Source: Streptomyces sp. NBC_01232 (GTDB taxonomy: Bacteria > Actinomycetota > Actinomycetes > Streptomycetales > Streptomycetaceae). Taken from it: 64,000 nucleotides of DNA. The stretch is taken from NCBI RefSeq assembly GCF_035989885.1, contig NZ_CP108518.1, positions 6,501,001-6,565,000 on the forward strand. Reading direction: 5' to 3'. A program made the position numbers and the translations under genes. Positions 7,840 through 16,929 of this stretch are shown here, one piece after another (the first letter of the stretch is position 1; every line of letters starts with the position of its first letter). The notes under the pieces were generated by a model, which saw only the letters and a program-made list of their open reading frames with translations, was not told the origin of the DNA and did no database searches.

Positions 7840-9266
7840 CCACGACGACCACCCCCAAGTCCTCCTCCCGCTTCGCGGTCGCCCGGCAGGTGGCCGACGC
7901 GGTCCTGCTGGAGGGGTACGTGCTCTACCCCTACCGCGCCTCGGCCGCCAAGAACCGGCTGCGCTGGCAGTTCGGCGTCCTCGTGCCCCCGGCCTGGGGC
8001 CGCGCGCACGACGAGCACGTCTTCCAGCAGACCGAGATCCTGATGGAACCGCGGGGCGCGGCGACCCTCGCCCTGGAACTGCGTTTCCTGCACGCGCAGC
8101 GGCGTACGGTCGAACAGGCCTCGGACGGCGGCGGCTTCACCGAGGTCGCCGAGCTGCACCTGGCCGACCGGGTCCTGGTGCCCTGGGACGAGGGTACCGA
8201 GGAACGGGTCGAGGCGACCGTGCCCGTCGCCGAGCTGCTGGGTGAGGACGGCGTCACCTTCCCCTTCAGCCGCCCCGCCCGCGTCGACACCGAGCCCGTC
8301 CTCGACGCCGACGGGCGCACGGTCGGCCGGCTGGTGCGGCGTACCGAGGAGATCGAGGGCAGGCTACGGCTGCACGCCACCGAACTGCCCGGCGCGTACC
8401 GTGTGTTCCGGCTCCGGGCGGTGGTGGAGAACACCAGCCCCTGGACGCCGCCTCCCGGCTCCGGCCCCGTCGACCGCGAGGCCGCCCTGCCCCACTCGCT
8501 GGTCGCCGCACACCTGCTGCTGGGCCTGGACTCCGGATCCTTCCTGTCCATGACCGACCCGCCCGAGTGGGCCAGGGAGGCGGTGGCTGCCTGCGCCAAC
8601 CGCCACACCTGGCCGGTGCTCGCCGGCGAACCCGGCCGCGCCGACGTGGTCCTGTCCTCCCCGATCATCCTGGAGGACCACCCGGCCATCGCCCCCGAGA
8701 GCGTGGGCGCCATGTACGACGCCACCGAGATCGACGAGATCCTCGCCCTGCGCACGGCCGCCCTGACCGAGCAGGAGAAGCGCGAGGCCCGCGGTACCGA
8801 CCCCCGGGCGGCTGCCGTGATCGACCTCGCCGACTCCATGCCGCCCGAGGTACTGGAACGACTGCACGGCGCCGTCCGCGCCCTGCGGGAGGTCACCGGC
8901 CCGGAACAGCCCCCGCTGCTCACGGAACTCCCCTCCGAGGACGTGGTGTTCAGACCCGACACGCCCTGGTGGGACCCGGCCCGCGCGGACACCGCCGACC
9001 CCTCCCGCGACCGGATCACCATCGACGGCGCCTCGGTGGGCCCCGGCAGCCGGGTCCTGCTCCGCCCCGGACTCCGGCGCACCGACGCCCAGGACCTGTT
9101 CCTCCAGGGCCGCACCGCGCAGGTCGAGGCCGTTCTGCACGACGTCGACGGGGGAGTGCACCTCGCCGTCACCGTGGAGGACGACCCGGGCGCGGACATC
9201 CGCCGCGAGCAGGGCCGGTTCCTCTACTTCCAGCCCGACGAGGTCACCCCCCTGGAGGACGCGTGA
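7836..9266 (+). CDS. Unknown 476-aa protein of the hydrogenase cluster
   Basis: The start is GTG 7836 in a GTGA overlap. The 476-residue product begins with a Thr/Ser-rich leader, then ADAVLLEGYVLYPYRASAAKN and other alpha/beta segments. A middle part includes FLSMTDPPEW, followed by SSPIILEDHPAIAPES. The last 90 residues contain an SH3-like beta stretch around SRVLLRPGLRRTDAQDLFL. No transmembrane segment or metal-binding cysteine pattern is visible. I cannot name an enzyme family. It is tightly coupled to DUF6084 upstream and the protease downstream, so it must be needed together with them. Confidence 0.75.
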   Translation: MTTTTTPKSSSRFAVARQVADAVLLEGYVLYPYRASAAKNRLRWQFGVLVPPAWGRAHDEHVFQQTEILMEPRGAATLALELRFLHAQRRTVEQASDGGGFTEVAELHLADRVLVPWDEGTEERVEATVPVAELLGEDGVTFPFSRPARVDTEPVLDADGRTVGRLVRRTEEIEGRLRLHATELPGAYRVFRLRAVVENTSPWTPPPGSGPVDREAALPHSLVAAHLLLGLDSGSFLSMTDPPEWAREAVAACANRHTWPVLAGEPGRADVVLSSPIILEDHPAIAPESVGAMYDATEIDEILALRTAALTEQEKREARGTDPRAAAVIDLADSMPPEVLERLHGAVRALREVTGPEQPPLLTELPSEDVVFRPDTPWWDPARADTADPSRDRITIDGASVGPGSRVLLRPGLRRTDAQDLFLQGRTAQVEAVLHDVDGGVHLAVTVEDDPGADIRREQGRFLYFQPDEVTPLEDA

Positions 9267-9847
9267 ACGACCGGGTCCTGATCGCCGGCATCGGCAACGT
9301 CTTCCTCGGGGACGACGGCTTCGGCGTCGAGACCGTGCGGGCCCTGGCCGCGCACCCCCTGCCCGACGGCGTCGAGGCGGTGGACTTCGGCGTCCGCGGA
9401 GTCCACCTCGCCTACCAGATCCTCGACGGCTACGACACGCTCGTGCTGGTCGACGCCACCGCACGCGGCGGCGAACCCGGCACCCTCTACCTCATCGAGG
9501 CCGACGGGAGCACGAGCACGAGCACGAGTACGAGTACGAGCACGAGCACGGGGCAGGGCGGGGCCGCCGCCGGGGCACCGGAGGCGCCCGTCCTGGACGG
9601 CCACCAGATGTCCCCCGACACCGTCCTCGCCCTGCTGGACACCCTGTGCGCCGGGACCGGTGCCACCCCTCCGCGGCGCACGCTCGTCCTCGGCTGCGAA
9701 CCGGCCGGTGTCGAGGAGGGCATCGGACTGAGCGCACCGGTGGCCGCCGCCGTGCCGGAGGCCGTACGCATGGCCCTGGACCTGATCCACGGCCGGGCCG
9801 ACGACGAAACCGAACGGACCCGCCGCGAACTGAGGAGAACCCCATGA
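9263..9847 (+). CDS. Hydrogenase maturation protease (HyaD/HybD/HoxM-type)
   Basis: Enzymes of this type remove the C-terminal tail of the large subunit after Ni insertion. The 194-residue protein shows the family start LIAGIGNVFLGDDGFGVE, with the metal-sensing acidic residue in GDDGFG(V)E, then LVLVDAT, and a histidine in DGHQMSP, matching the family's Ni-probing residues. An unusual insertion of seven Ser-Thr pairs, encoded by a 42-bp repeat at 9509-9550, separates the central strand from DGHQMSP. GTG 9263 overlaps the upstream stop. Its target is almost certainly the 23-residue tail of HhyL. Confidence 0.9.
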   Translation: MNDRVLIAGIGNVFLGDDGFGVETVRALAAHPLPDGVEAVDFGVRGVHLAYQILDGYDTLVLVDATARGGEPGTLYLIEADGSTSTSTSTSTSTSTGQGGAAAGAPEAPVLDGHQMSPDTVLALLDTLCAGTGATPPRRTLVLGCEPAGVEEGIGLSAPVAAAVPEAVRMALDLIHGRADDETERTRRELRRTP

Positions 9848-9948
9848 AGAAGGCCGTCTTCGGAGCGGCCGCGGCCGCCGCCCTCGCCGCTGCCGTGCTG
9901 CAGATCCTCCCCGACCTCCGGCGGTACCTGCGCATGCGCCGGATGTGA
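9844..9948 (+). CDS. DUF6893-like 34-aa membrane peptide
   Basis: This tiny gene starts at ATG 9844, overlapping the protease stop by 4 bp, with GAGGAG upstream. The 34-residue product has one hydrophobic helix (about 3-24, Ala-rich, ending ILPDL) and a basic tail RRYLRMRRM. I recognise it as the DUF6893 small-protein family found in Streptomyces hydrogenase clusters. It could anchor or guide the hydrogenase to the membrane; this is inference. The 151 bp after it, up to hypA, show nothing recognisable. Confidence 0.65.
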   Translation: MKKAVFGAAAAAALAAAVLQILPDLRRYLRMRRM

Positions 9949-10099
9949 CACCGCCGCGGGGCACGGCCGTGGACGCGGGTGCGGACGCATCGGCGGACAC
10001 GGGCGCCCGAATGGCGTACGGGGCGTGACGCGCACCGGCGTGCCCGACCGCCCGGACCCCGTCCCGCCGGTTCAATGAGCCCCGGCAGGACGGAGTCCG

Positions 10100-10495
10100 A
10101 TGCACGAGATGTCGATCGCCATGGCCGTCGTGGGCCAGGTGGAAGAGGCCGCCCGGTCGGGCGGCGCACAGGCCGTCACCTCGGTACGGCTGCAGGTCGG
10201 CGAGCTGGCGGGGGTGGTGCCCGACGCGCTGGCCTTCTGCTTCGAACTGGCCTGCGCCGGAACGGTCCTCGAAGGCGCCGAACTCGTCACGGAGTCCGTG
10301 ACGGCCCGCGCCCGCTGCGGGGCCTGCCCCGGCACCTGGGCCGTGGGGATGCCCCCCGAACTGTGCTGCCCCGGATGCGGCAGGGCCACCGGGGTGGAAC
10401 TGCTGTCGGGCCGTGAGCTGGAGATCCTCAGCGTGTGCTGGGAAGACGGCCCCGCCGGTGCCCGTACCCGCGAACCGATTCCCGAGGAGGCCTGA
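10100..10495 (+). CDS. hypA: HypA nickel metallochaperone
   Basis: HypA delivers Ni to the hydrogenase large subunit together with HypB. The 131-residue protein keeps the MHE N-terminus (His2 and Glu3 being the usual Ni ligands), followed by the family helix. The zinc-binding loop is split over CGAC (about 74-77) and CCPGCG (about 94-99). A short acidic tail exceeds the usual length of about 115 residues. ATG 10100 has GGAG upstream. It sits 3 bp before hypB, forming one operon with it. Confidence 0.92.
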   Translation: MHEMSIAMAVVGQVEEAARSGGAQAVTSVRLQVGELAGVVPDALAFCFELACAGTVLEGAELVTESVTARARCGACPGTWAVGMPPELCCPGCGRATGVELLSGRELEILSVCWEDGPAGARTREPIPEEA

Positions 10496-10498
10496 ACC

Positions 10499-11341
10499 AT
10501 GTGCCGAGTGGTCGATCTGCGGCAGGCGGTGCTCGCCAAGAACGATGTCGCCGCCCAGGTCCTGCGCACCGAACTCACCGCGCGCGGTACGACGGTGGTC
10601 AACCTGCTCTCCAGCCCCGGCAGCGGGAAGACGGCGCTGCTGGAGCGCGAACTGCTCCTCGGCCGGGAGCGGGGCGTGGCCGTGGCCGCGCTGACGGCCG
10701 ACCTGGCCACCGAGAACGACGCCGTGCGGCTGGCCCGTTCGGGCGTACCGGTCAAGCAGGTGCTCACCGACGGGCTGTGCCATCTGGAGGCCGCGATGCT
10801 CGGCCGGCACCTGGACGGCTGGCTGCCGGCGGACACCCGGCTGCTCTTCGTGGAGAACGTGGGCAATCTGGTCTGCCCGGCCGGCTACGACCTCGGGGAG
10901 TCGCTGCGGGTGGTGCTCGCCTCGGTGACCGAGGGCGAGGACAAGCCGCTGAAGTATCCGACCGCCTTCGGACTGGCCCAGCTGGTGGTGGTCACCAAGA
11001 CCGACATCGCGCGAGCCGTCGAGTTCGACGAGGCCGCCTTCCGCGCCAACGTCGAGCAGGTCAATCCGGGCGTGGAGGTGGTGCTCACCTCGGCGCGGGC
11101 GGGTGAGGGCCTGGGCGTCCTGCTCGACCGGGCGCTGGCGGCGGGGGAGGGCACCGGCACGCACACGCCGGTGATGGCCCGCCGGCACACCCACGGGCAC
11201 GGTCACACCCACGGGCACGGCGACACCCACGACCACGACCACGACCACGAGCACGAGCACGAGCACGAGCACGGCGAGGACCACGTCCACGACGAGGACC
11301 GCGATCACCCCCACGTCCACCCCGTCGCGCAGACGCGCTGA
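10499..11341 (+). CDS. hypB: HypB Ni-dependent GTPase with C-terminal His-rich tail
   Basis: HypB hydrolyses GTP to drive Ni insertion with HypA. The 280-residue protein has the P-loop SSPGSGKT at 38-45, the ENVGN segment and the NKxD-like TKTDIA guanine site. The last 51 residues (about 230-280) contain 19 histidines in HTHGHG and HDHDHEHE repeats. In many bacteria the nickel-storing His region of HypB is N-terminal, so the C-terminal position here is notable. GAGGAGG precedes the ATG closely. The stop shares a base with the hypF start (TGATG). Confidence 0.93.
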   Translation: MCRVVDLRQAVLAKNDVAAQVLRTELTARGTTVVNLLSSPGSGKTALLERELLLGRERGVAVAALTADLATENDAVRLARSGVPVKQVLTDGLCHLEAAMLGRHLDGWLPADTRLLFVENVGNLVCPAGYDLGESLRVVLASVTEGEDKPLKYPTAFGLAQLVVVTKTDIARAVEFDEAAFRANVEQVNPGVEVVLTSARAGEGLGVLLDRALAAGEGTGTHTPVMARRHTHGHGHTHGHGDTHDHDHDHEHEHEHEHGEDHVHDEDRDHPHVHPVAQTR

Positions 11342-13776
11342 TGGAGGCGGTGCAGCGCCGCCGGGTCACCGTCCGGGGCGTGGTCCAGGGCGTCGGCTTC
11401 CGGCCCTATGTCTACACACGCGCCACCGGGCTGGGTCTGGCCGGGCACGTCACCAACACCCCCGAGGGCGTTGTCGCGGAGGTCGAGGGCGCCCCGGCTG
11501 CGGTGTCGCGGTTCTGCGAACGGCTCGCGGCGGACGCGCCCCCGCTGGCCGTGGTCGACGCCGTCGACCACTGGGAGGTCCCCGTGGCGGGCGGCGCCGG
11601 ATTCACCATCATCGCCTCCCTGACCGGCGGCCCCGCCCGGACGCTGGTCTCCCCGGACGTGGCCACCTGCGCCGACTGCCTCGCCGAACTCGCCGATCCC
11701 GCCGACCGGCGCCACCGGCACCCCTTCATCACCTGCACCCATTGCGGGCCGCGCTTCACCATCGTCACCGGGCTGCCGTACGACCGCGCCCACACCACCA
11801 TGGCCGGCTTCCCCATGTGCCCCGACTGCGCCCGGGAGTACGAGGACCCGGCCGACCGCCGCTTCCACGCCCAGCCCGTCGCCTGCCCGGCCTGCGGTCC
11901 CCGGCTCAGGCTGCTGACCGGCCACCCGCCCCGCGAGCGCGCCGCGGCCGACCCGGTCGCCGGAGCCCGCAGGCTCCTGGCCGCCGGGGCGATCCTCGCC
12001 GTCAAGGGCCTGGGCGGCTACCACCTGGCCTGCGACGCGACCGACGCCGGCGCCGTGGCCGAGCTGCGCAGGCGCAAGGCGCGCGGGGACAAGCCCTTCG
12101 CCCTGATGGCCCGCAACCTTGCCGACGTCGAGCGGTTCGCGCACATCGGCCCCGCTGAACGCGAACTGCTCACGGGGGGCGCCCGGCCCATCGTGCTGCT
12201 CCGCCGCCGCGCGGGCGGGGACGGCCCGGACGGGGTCGCCCCGCGCTGTCCCGACCTCGGCGTGATGCTCCCGTACACCCCCGTCCACCACCTGCTGCTC
12301 GGGCTGCCCGGGGATCCGCCGGGCCCCCGGCTGCTCGTCATGACCAGCGGGAACCTCGCGGGGGAGCCCATCGTCACCGACGACGACGAGGCGCTGGACC
12401 GGCTGGCCGCCCTCGCCGACGGATGGCTGACCCACGACCGCCCGATCCACGTGCCGTGCGACGACTCCGTGGTGCGGGTGTGCGACGGCGAGACGCTGAC
12501 GCTGAGGCGCTCGCGCGGGTACGCCCCGCTGCCGCTGACCCTGCCCTTGCCGGTCCCCGCCACCCTCGCCGCGGGCGGGGACCTCAAGAACGCCTTCTGC
12601 CTCGGCGAGGGGCGCCGGGCCTGGCTGTCCGCCCACATCGGCGACATGGACGACCTGGCCACCCAGTACGCCCTCGAAGGCGCCGAGCGGCAGCTGGAGT
12701 CCATCACCGGCGTCGTCCCCGGGCTCGTCGCCGCCGACCGGCACCCGGGCTACCGCTCCGCCCAGTGGGCGCGGCGCGCCGCCGGCGCCCGGCCCCTCGT
12801 CCGCGTCCAGCACCACCACGCGCACATCGCCTCCGCGCTGGCGGAGCACGGCCTGGACGGCGGCCGCCCGGTGATCGGCGTCGCCTTCGACGGCACCGGA
12901 TACGGCGACGACGGCGCCGTGTGGGGCGGCGAGGTCCTCCTCGCCGACTACGCGGGGTACACCCGCTTCGCCCACCTCGCGTACGTCCCGCTGCCGGGCG
13001 GCGACGCGGCCGTGCACCGCCCGTACCGCATGGCGCTCTCCCATCTGCGGGCCGCCGGCATCGCGTGGACACCGGACCTGCCCTGCGCCGCTGTCTGTCC
13101 GCCGGACGAACTCCAGCTGCTGGAGCGTCAGCTGGAACGCGGGCTGAACTGCGTCCCCACCTCCAGCATGGGCCGCCTCTTCGACGCGGTCTCGTCCCTG
13201 GCCGGGATCTGCCATCGGGCCGGTTATGAGGCGCAGGCCGCGATCGAGCTGGAGGGGGCGGCGTACGGGGTGCACGTGGCCGGGACCGAAGACGGCCCCG
13301 GCCCCGACCTCGGTACCGGCTTCGGGTCCGACCTCGGTTCCGGCTTCGGGTCCGACCTCGGCCCCGACCTCGGCCCCGACCTCGGCCCCGACCTCGGTTC
13401 CGGCTACGCCTTCGGTCTGCGCGTGCCACCGGAGCCGGCCGACGGGCCGGTCACGGCCGATCCCGCTCCCGTACTGGCCGCCGTCGTGGCCGACCTGCGC
13501 GCCGGGACCCGTCCGGCGCTGATCGCCGCCCGTTTCCACGCCTCCGTGGCCGCCCTCGTCGTCGCGCTCTGCGACCTCGCGCGCGAGCGGCACGGCCTGG
13601 ACACCGTCGCCCTGACCGGCGGGGTCTTCGCCAACACCCTGCTCTCCTCGGCGTCCGCCCGGATGCTGCGCGCGTCCGGCTTCACCGTGCTGCGGCACGG
13701 CCGGATCCCCCCGAACGACGGCGGGCTGTCCCTCGGCCAGCTGATGGTGGCCGCCGCGCACGGCGACGCCCCCTGA
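11341..13776 (+). CDS. hypF: HypF carbamoyltransferase
   Basis: HypF uses carbamoyl phosphate to carbamoylate HypE, the source of the two CN ligands. At 811 residues it is longer than typical HypF (about 750-770). Domains in order are acylphosphatase (1-90, with [12 protein letters not shown]), a double zinc-finger region (CADCL, CTHCG, CPDCA, CPACG; about 100-185), a YrdC-like domain (about 195-375), and a Kae1/TobZ-like domain with HHHAH near 490 and [13 protein letters not shown]. The extra length is a Gly-Ser/Pro-Asp-Leu repeat near residues 655-690, encoded at 13306-13403. It starts at the overlapping ATG and is followed by hypC after 43 bp. Confidence 0.95.
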   Translation: MEAVQRRRVTVRGVVQGVGFRPYVYTRATGLGLAGHVTNTPEGVVAEVEGAPAAVSRFCERLAADAPPLAVVDAVDHWEVPVAGGAGFTIIASLTGGPARTLVSPDVATCADCLAELADPADRRHRHPFITCTHCGPRFTIVTGLPYDRAHTTMAGFPMCPDCAREYEDPADRRFHAQPVACPACGPRLRLLTGHPPRERAAADPVAGARRLLAAGAILAVKGLGGYHLACDATDAGAVAELRRRKARGDKPFALMARNLADVERFAHIGPAERELLTGGARPIVLLRRRAGGDGPDGVAPRCPDLGVMLPYTPVHHLLLGLPGDPPGPRLLVMTSGNLAGEPIVTDDDEALDRLAALADGWLTHDRPIHVPCDDSVVRVCDGETLTLRRSRGYAPLPLTLPLPVPATLAAGGDLKNAFCLGEGRRAWLSAHIGDMDDLATQYALEGAERQLESITGVVPGLVAADRHPGYRSAQWARRAAGARPLVRVQHHHAHIASALAEHGLDGGRPVIGVAFDGTGYGDDGAVWGGEVLLADYAGYTRFAHLAYVPLPGGDAAVHRPYRMALSHLRAAGIAWTPDLPCAAVCPPDELQLLERQLERGLNCVPTSSMGRLFDAVSSLAGICHRAGYEAQAAIELEGAAYGVHVAGTEDGPGPDLGTGFGSDLGSGFGSDLGPDLGPDLGPDLGSGYAFGLRVPPEPADGPVTADPAPVLAAVVADLRAGTRPALIAARFHASVAALVVALCDLARERHGLDTVALTGGVFANTLLSSASARMLRASGFTVLRHGRIPPNDGGLSLGQLMVAAAHGDAP

Positions 13777-13819
13777 CACCACTGACCCCCCTGACGCCAC
13801 CCACAGCAAGGAGAAGCCC

Positions 13820-14221
13820 ATGTGCCTGGCGGTGCCCGGCAGAGTGCTCGACATCGGGGAGAAGGACGGCACCCGCATGGCCACCGTCGACTTCGGCGGT
13901 GTGCAGAAGGAAGTGTGCCTGGAGTACCTCCCGGACCTGCAGGTGGGCGAGTACGCGATTGTCCACGTGGGGTTCGCCCTCCAGCGTCTCGACGAGGAGT
14001 CGGCCAAGCAGACTCTCGAACTCTTCGCCCAACTCGGCATGCTGCAGGAAGAGTTCGGCGATCCATGGGAGCAGGCGGCTGCGGCCGGCGGCGACCCCTG
14101 GCCCTTCGCCGACGATCCCGGATCCGGATCCCCGTCCGGATCGGAGCCCGAGCTCGAACCCGGGACCGTACCCGCACCCGAACGCGTCCTCGCCGTACCG
14201 CAGGAGGAAGTCCAGCCGTGA
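13820..14221 (+). CDS. hypC: HypC hydrogenase chaperone, C-terminally extended
   Basis: HypC binds HypD and the large subunit while the Fe(CN)2CO group is made. The 133-residue protein begins MCLAVPGRV, so the essential Cys2 is present, followed by the OB-like barrel with [14 protein letters not shown] and the helix [12 protein letters not shown]. Typical HypC ends near residue 90; here about 45 extra residues rich in Pro, Gly, Ser and Glu follow. AAGGAG precedes the ATG. The stop overlaps the hypD GTG. Confidence 0.93.
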   Translation: MCLAVPGRVLDIGEKDGTRMATVDFGGVQKEVCLEYLPDLQVGEYAIVHVGFALQRLDEESAKQTLELFAQLGMLQEEFGDPWEQAAAAGGDPWPFADDPGSGSPSGSEPELEPGTVPAPERVLAVPQEEVQP

Positions 14222-15387
14222 AGTACATCGAGGAGTTCCAGGACCCCGACCTCGCCCGTCGGCTGCTCGACGACATCCACGCCACGGTGACCCGCCCCTG
14301 GGCCCTGATGGAGGTCTGCGGCGGTCAGACCCACACCATCATCCGGCACGGGATCGATCAACTGCTGCCGGATCAGGTGGAGTTGATCCACGGACCGGGA
14401 TGTCCGGTGTGCGTCACCCCGCTGGAGGTCATCGACAAGGCGCTGGAGATCGCCTCCCGCCCCGATGTGATCTTCTGCTCCTTCGGGGACATGCTGCGGG
14501 TGCCCGGGACCGGCCGCGACCTCTTCCAGGTAAGGAGCGAGGGCGGCGACGTACGCGTCGTGTACTCTCCGCTCGACGCCCTGCGGATCGCCCAGGAGAA
14601 CCCGAAGCGCCAGGTGGTCTTCTTCGGCATCGGCTTCGAGACCACGGCGCCGCCCAACGCGATGACCGTCCACCAGGCGAAGAAGCTGGGCATTGCCAAC
14701 TTCAGCCTGCTGGTCTCCCACGTCCGGGTTCCCCCGGCGATCGAGGCGATCATGCAGTCGCCGAGCTGCCGGGTCCAGGGCTTCCTCGCCGCCGGGCACG
14801 TCTGCAGCGTGATGGGCGTGCGCGAGTACCCCGAACTGGCCGCGCGCCACCGGGTGCCGATCGTGGTGACGGGATTCGAGCCGCTGGACATCCTGGAGGG
14901 CGTGCGCCGGGCCGTGCGGCAGCTGGAGCGAGGTGAGCACACCGTCGACAACGCCTACGCGCGCGCCGTCCGCCCCGAGGGCAACCCGGCCGCCCTCGCC
15001 ATGCTGGAGGACGTCTTCGAGGTAACCGACCGGGCCTGGCGGGGCATCGGCGTCATCCCCGACAGCGGCTGGCGGCTGTCGCCCCGCTACCGGGAGTTCG
15101 ACGCCGAACACCGCTTCTCGGTCACCGGCATCAAGACCCTGGAGCCGGCCGAGTGCCGCAGCGGCGAGGTGCTCCAGGGGTTGCTGAAACCGCACGAGTG
15201 CGAGGCCTTCGGCACGCTCTGCACCCCGCGCAGCCCGCTCGGCGCCACCATGGTCTCCAGCGAGGGGGCCTGCGCCGCGTACTACCTCTACCGGCGCCTC
15301 GAGCTGGGTACCGTGCCCGCGGTCGCGACTGCCGCGACCGCCACCACCCCTGTGAACGCCCCGCTGGAGGCGAGCCCCGTTGTCTGA
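14218..15387 (+). CDS. hypD: HypD Fe-S scaffold for Fe(CN)2CO assembly
   Basis: HypD, with HypC, is the scaffold on which the Fe(CN)2CO group is built. The 389-residue protein shows the three conserved regions: [20 protein letters not shown] and [12 protein letters not shown]-terminal set of cysteines ([29 protein letters not shown]) binds the [4Fe-4S] cluster. GTG 14218 overlaps hypC. The Ala/Thr-rich last 20 residues look non-conserved. Its end overlaps hypE by 8 bp. Confidence 0.95.
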   Translation: MKYIEEFQDPDLARRLLDDIHATVTRPWALMEVCGGQTHTIIRHGIDQLLPDQVELIHGPGCPVCVTPLEVIDKALEIASRPDVIFCSFGDMLRVPGTGRDLFQVRSEGGDVRVVYSPLDALRIAQENPKRQVVFFGIGFETTAPPNAMTVHQAKKLGIANFSLLVSHVRVPPAIEAIMQSPSCRVQGFLAAGHVCSVMGVREYPELAARHRVPIVVTGFEPLDILEGVRRAVRQLERGEHTVDNAYARAVRPEGNPAALAMLEDVFEVTDRAWRGIGVIPDSGWRLSPRYREFDAEHRFSVTGIKTLEPAECRSGEVLQGLLKPHECEAFGTLCTPRSPLGATMVSSEGACAAYYLYRRLELGTVPAVATAATATTPVNAPLEASPVV

Positions 15388-16441
15388 CACCGCACTCGAC
15401 ATCACGGGCTGGACGTGCCCCGCCCCGCTGCGCGACCGCCCCCGCGTGGTGATGGGCCACGGCGGCGGAGGCGCACTCTCCGCCGAACTGGTCCAGCACC
15501 TCTTCGCCCCCGCCTTCGGCGGTGAAGTGCTCGCCCAGCTCGGGGACTCCGCGGCCGTCTCGCTGGGCGGGGTCCGGCTGGCGTTCTCCACCGACTCGTA
15601 CGTGGTGCGGCCGCTCTTCTTCCCGGGCGGCTCCATCGGCGAGCTCGCCGTCAACGGCACGGTCAACGACCTGGCCATGAGCGGCGCGGAAGCGGCTTAC
15701 CTGTCCTGCGGGTTCATCCTGGAGGAGGGCGTCGAGATGTCGGTCGTGGCGCGCGTCGCCGAGTCCATGGGCGCTGCCGCGCGGGCCGCGGGCGTGGAGG
15801 TGGCGACCGGCGACACCAAGGTGGTGGAGTCGGGCCACGGCGACGGCATCTACATCAACACCGCGGGCATCGGGATCATCCCCGAGGGGGTGGACCTGCG
15901 ACCGCAGCGCGTCGTACCGGGTGACGTCGTCATCGTCAGCGGTGAGATCGGACTCCACGGAGTCGCGATCATGAGTGTCCGCGAGGGACTCGAATTCGGC
16001 GTGGACGTCCAGAGCGACTGCGCGGCCCTCGGCGGCCTCGTACGGAGCATGCTCGCCGTCACCCCGGACCTGCACGTGCTGCGCGACCCCACCCGGGGCG
16101 GCCTGGCTGCCTCCCTGAACGAGATCGCGGCCGCTTCGGGCACCGGTGTCGTGATCCACGAGGGCCGCGTCCCGGTCCCCGCGGCCGTCGCGAACGCCTG
16201 CGCGATCCTCGGGCTCGACCCGCTCTACGTGGCCAACGAGGGCAAGCTGGTCGCCTTCGTACCGCGCGAGCACGCCGACGCCGTCCTCGACACCATGCGC
16301 GCCCATCCCCTGGGCCGCGACGCGGCGGTGATCGGCGAGGCCGTCGACGCCCACCCGGGCCTGGTCGTGGCCCGTACCGCCCTCGGCGGCACCCGCGTGG
16401 TCGACCTGCCGATCGGGGAGCAGCTCCCGCGCATCTGCTGA
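15380..16441 (+). CDS. hypE: HypE thiocarbamate-forming ATPase
   Basis: HypE dehydrates the carbamoyl group on its C-terminal Cys to a cyanide that is passed to HypCD. The 353-residue protein has the AIRS/PurM-like N-terminal domain ([37 protein letters not shown]) and ATP-binding domain. It ends PRIC, so the acceptor cysteine is the last residue as required. The start is TTG 15380 with GGAGG 9 bp upstream, inside the hypD end. It is the last of the six hyp genes. Confidence 0.95.
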   Translation: MSDTALDITGWTCPAPLRDRPRVVMGHGGGGALSAELVQHLFAPAFGGEVLAQLGDSAAVSLGGVRLAFSTDSYVVRPLFFPGGSIGELAVNGTVNDLAMSGAEAAYLSCGFILEEGVEMSVVARVAESMGAAARAAGVEVATGDTKVVESGHGDGIYINTAGIGIIPEGVDLRPQRVVPGDVVIVSGEIGLHGVAIMSVREGLEFGVDVQSDCAALGGLVRSMLAVTPDLHVLRDPTRGGLAASLNEIAAASGTGVVIHEGRVPVPAAVANACAILGLDPLYVANEGKLVAFVPREHADAVLDTMRAHPLGRDAAVIGEAVDAHPGLVVARTALGGTRVVDLPIGEQLPRIC

Positions 16442-16560
16442 ACGGTGCGCAAGATGGGTGCCGGCCCCGATGCGTGGGGCCGGCGGCCCGGGTGACTCTC
16501 GAAGAGGGAACACCCCCGGGTCCCTTCGCCTCCGCCCGACCGACGGAAAGGAGCGGAGAC

Positions 16561-16809
16561 ATGCCTCGATCCGACGACACGGGGCGCACCGGCCCCGAAG
16601 ACCGTCCGGTACGCGGTCGGGGCCGGCGCCGGTCCGGCGCCTGGCTGGCCGTGGCCCTCGGGGTCTGGGCCGTGGTGGCCGGGGCCGCCCTGCCCAACGG
16701 GCTCGTGCTGGCGGCCGGACTGGTCGTGGCCGCACTGGCGGTGAACCGCCTGTGCGCGGCCGATCCGCGGGCCACCCGCCGGGCGAAGCCGATGACACCC
16801 CCGTTCTAG
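16561..16809 (+). CDS. Small two-TM membrane protein at the end of the hydrogenase island
   Basis: The 82-residue product has a basic N-terminal cytoplasmic stretch (RGRGRRRS near 20-26) and two hydrophobic segments (about 28-45 and 48-66) separated by a short turn, then a basic tail. ATG 16561 has GGAAAGGAG 7 bp upstream, a good Shine-Dalgarno match, which chooses this start over earlier in-frame ones. It lies 119 bp after hypE in the same direction, and its TAG stop is followed at once by the right inverted-repeat element. It may be a membrane anchor or quinone-side partner for the hydrogenase; that is inference from position only. Confidence 0.7.
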   Translation: MPRSDDTGRTGPEDRPVRGRGRRRSGAWLAVALGVWAVVAGAALPNGLVLAAGLVVAALAVNRLCAADPRATRRAKPMTPPF

Positions 16810-16858
16810 GTCCCGTCGTCAAAGCAGCGCGGGCCAGGCGGGATTTCGACGACAGGAC
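16810..16858. repeat. MITE-like inverted-repeat element, right copy
   Basis: The 49-bp element runs from GTCCCGTCGTCAAAG to TTTCGACGACAGGAC. Its reverse complement matches the left element at 871-938 in 44 of 49 aligned bases, lacking only the 19-bp middle part, so the two copies face each other. It begins at the base after the stop codon of the last gene of the hydrogenase island. A CTAG lies directly before both copies. It has no coding capacity. Confidence 0.75.
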
Positions 16859-16929
16859 CCGGCGGGTGCCGTCGGCCCGGCCCGGGCAGCTCTCACCTAC
16901 GGACGTCCCCCGTTCGCGGACGCTCCCGG

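Noticed and set aside
11305..15678. A 1457-codon open frame on the minus strand across the hyp genes
   Set aside because: It is antisense to hypF, hypC, hypD and hypE, each of which has clear motifs; long antisense frames are expected in GC-rich DNA.
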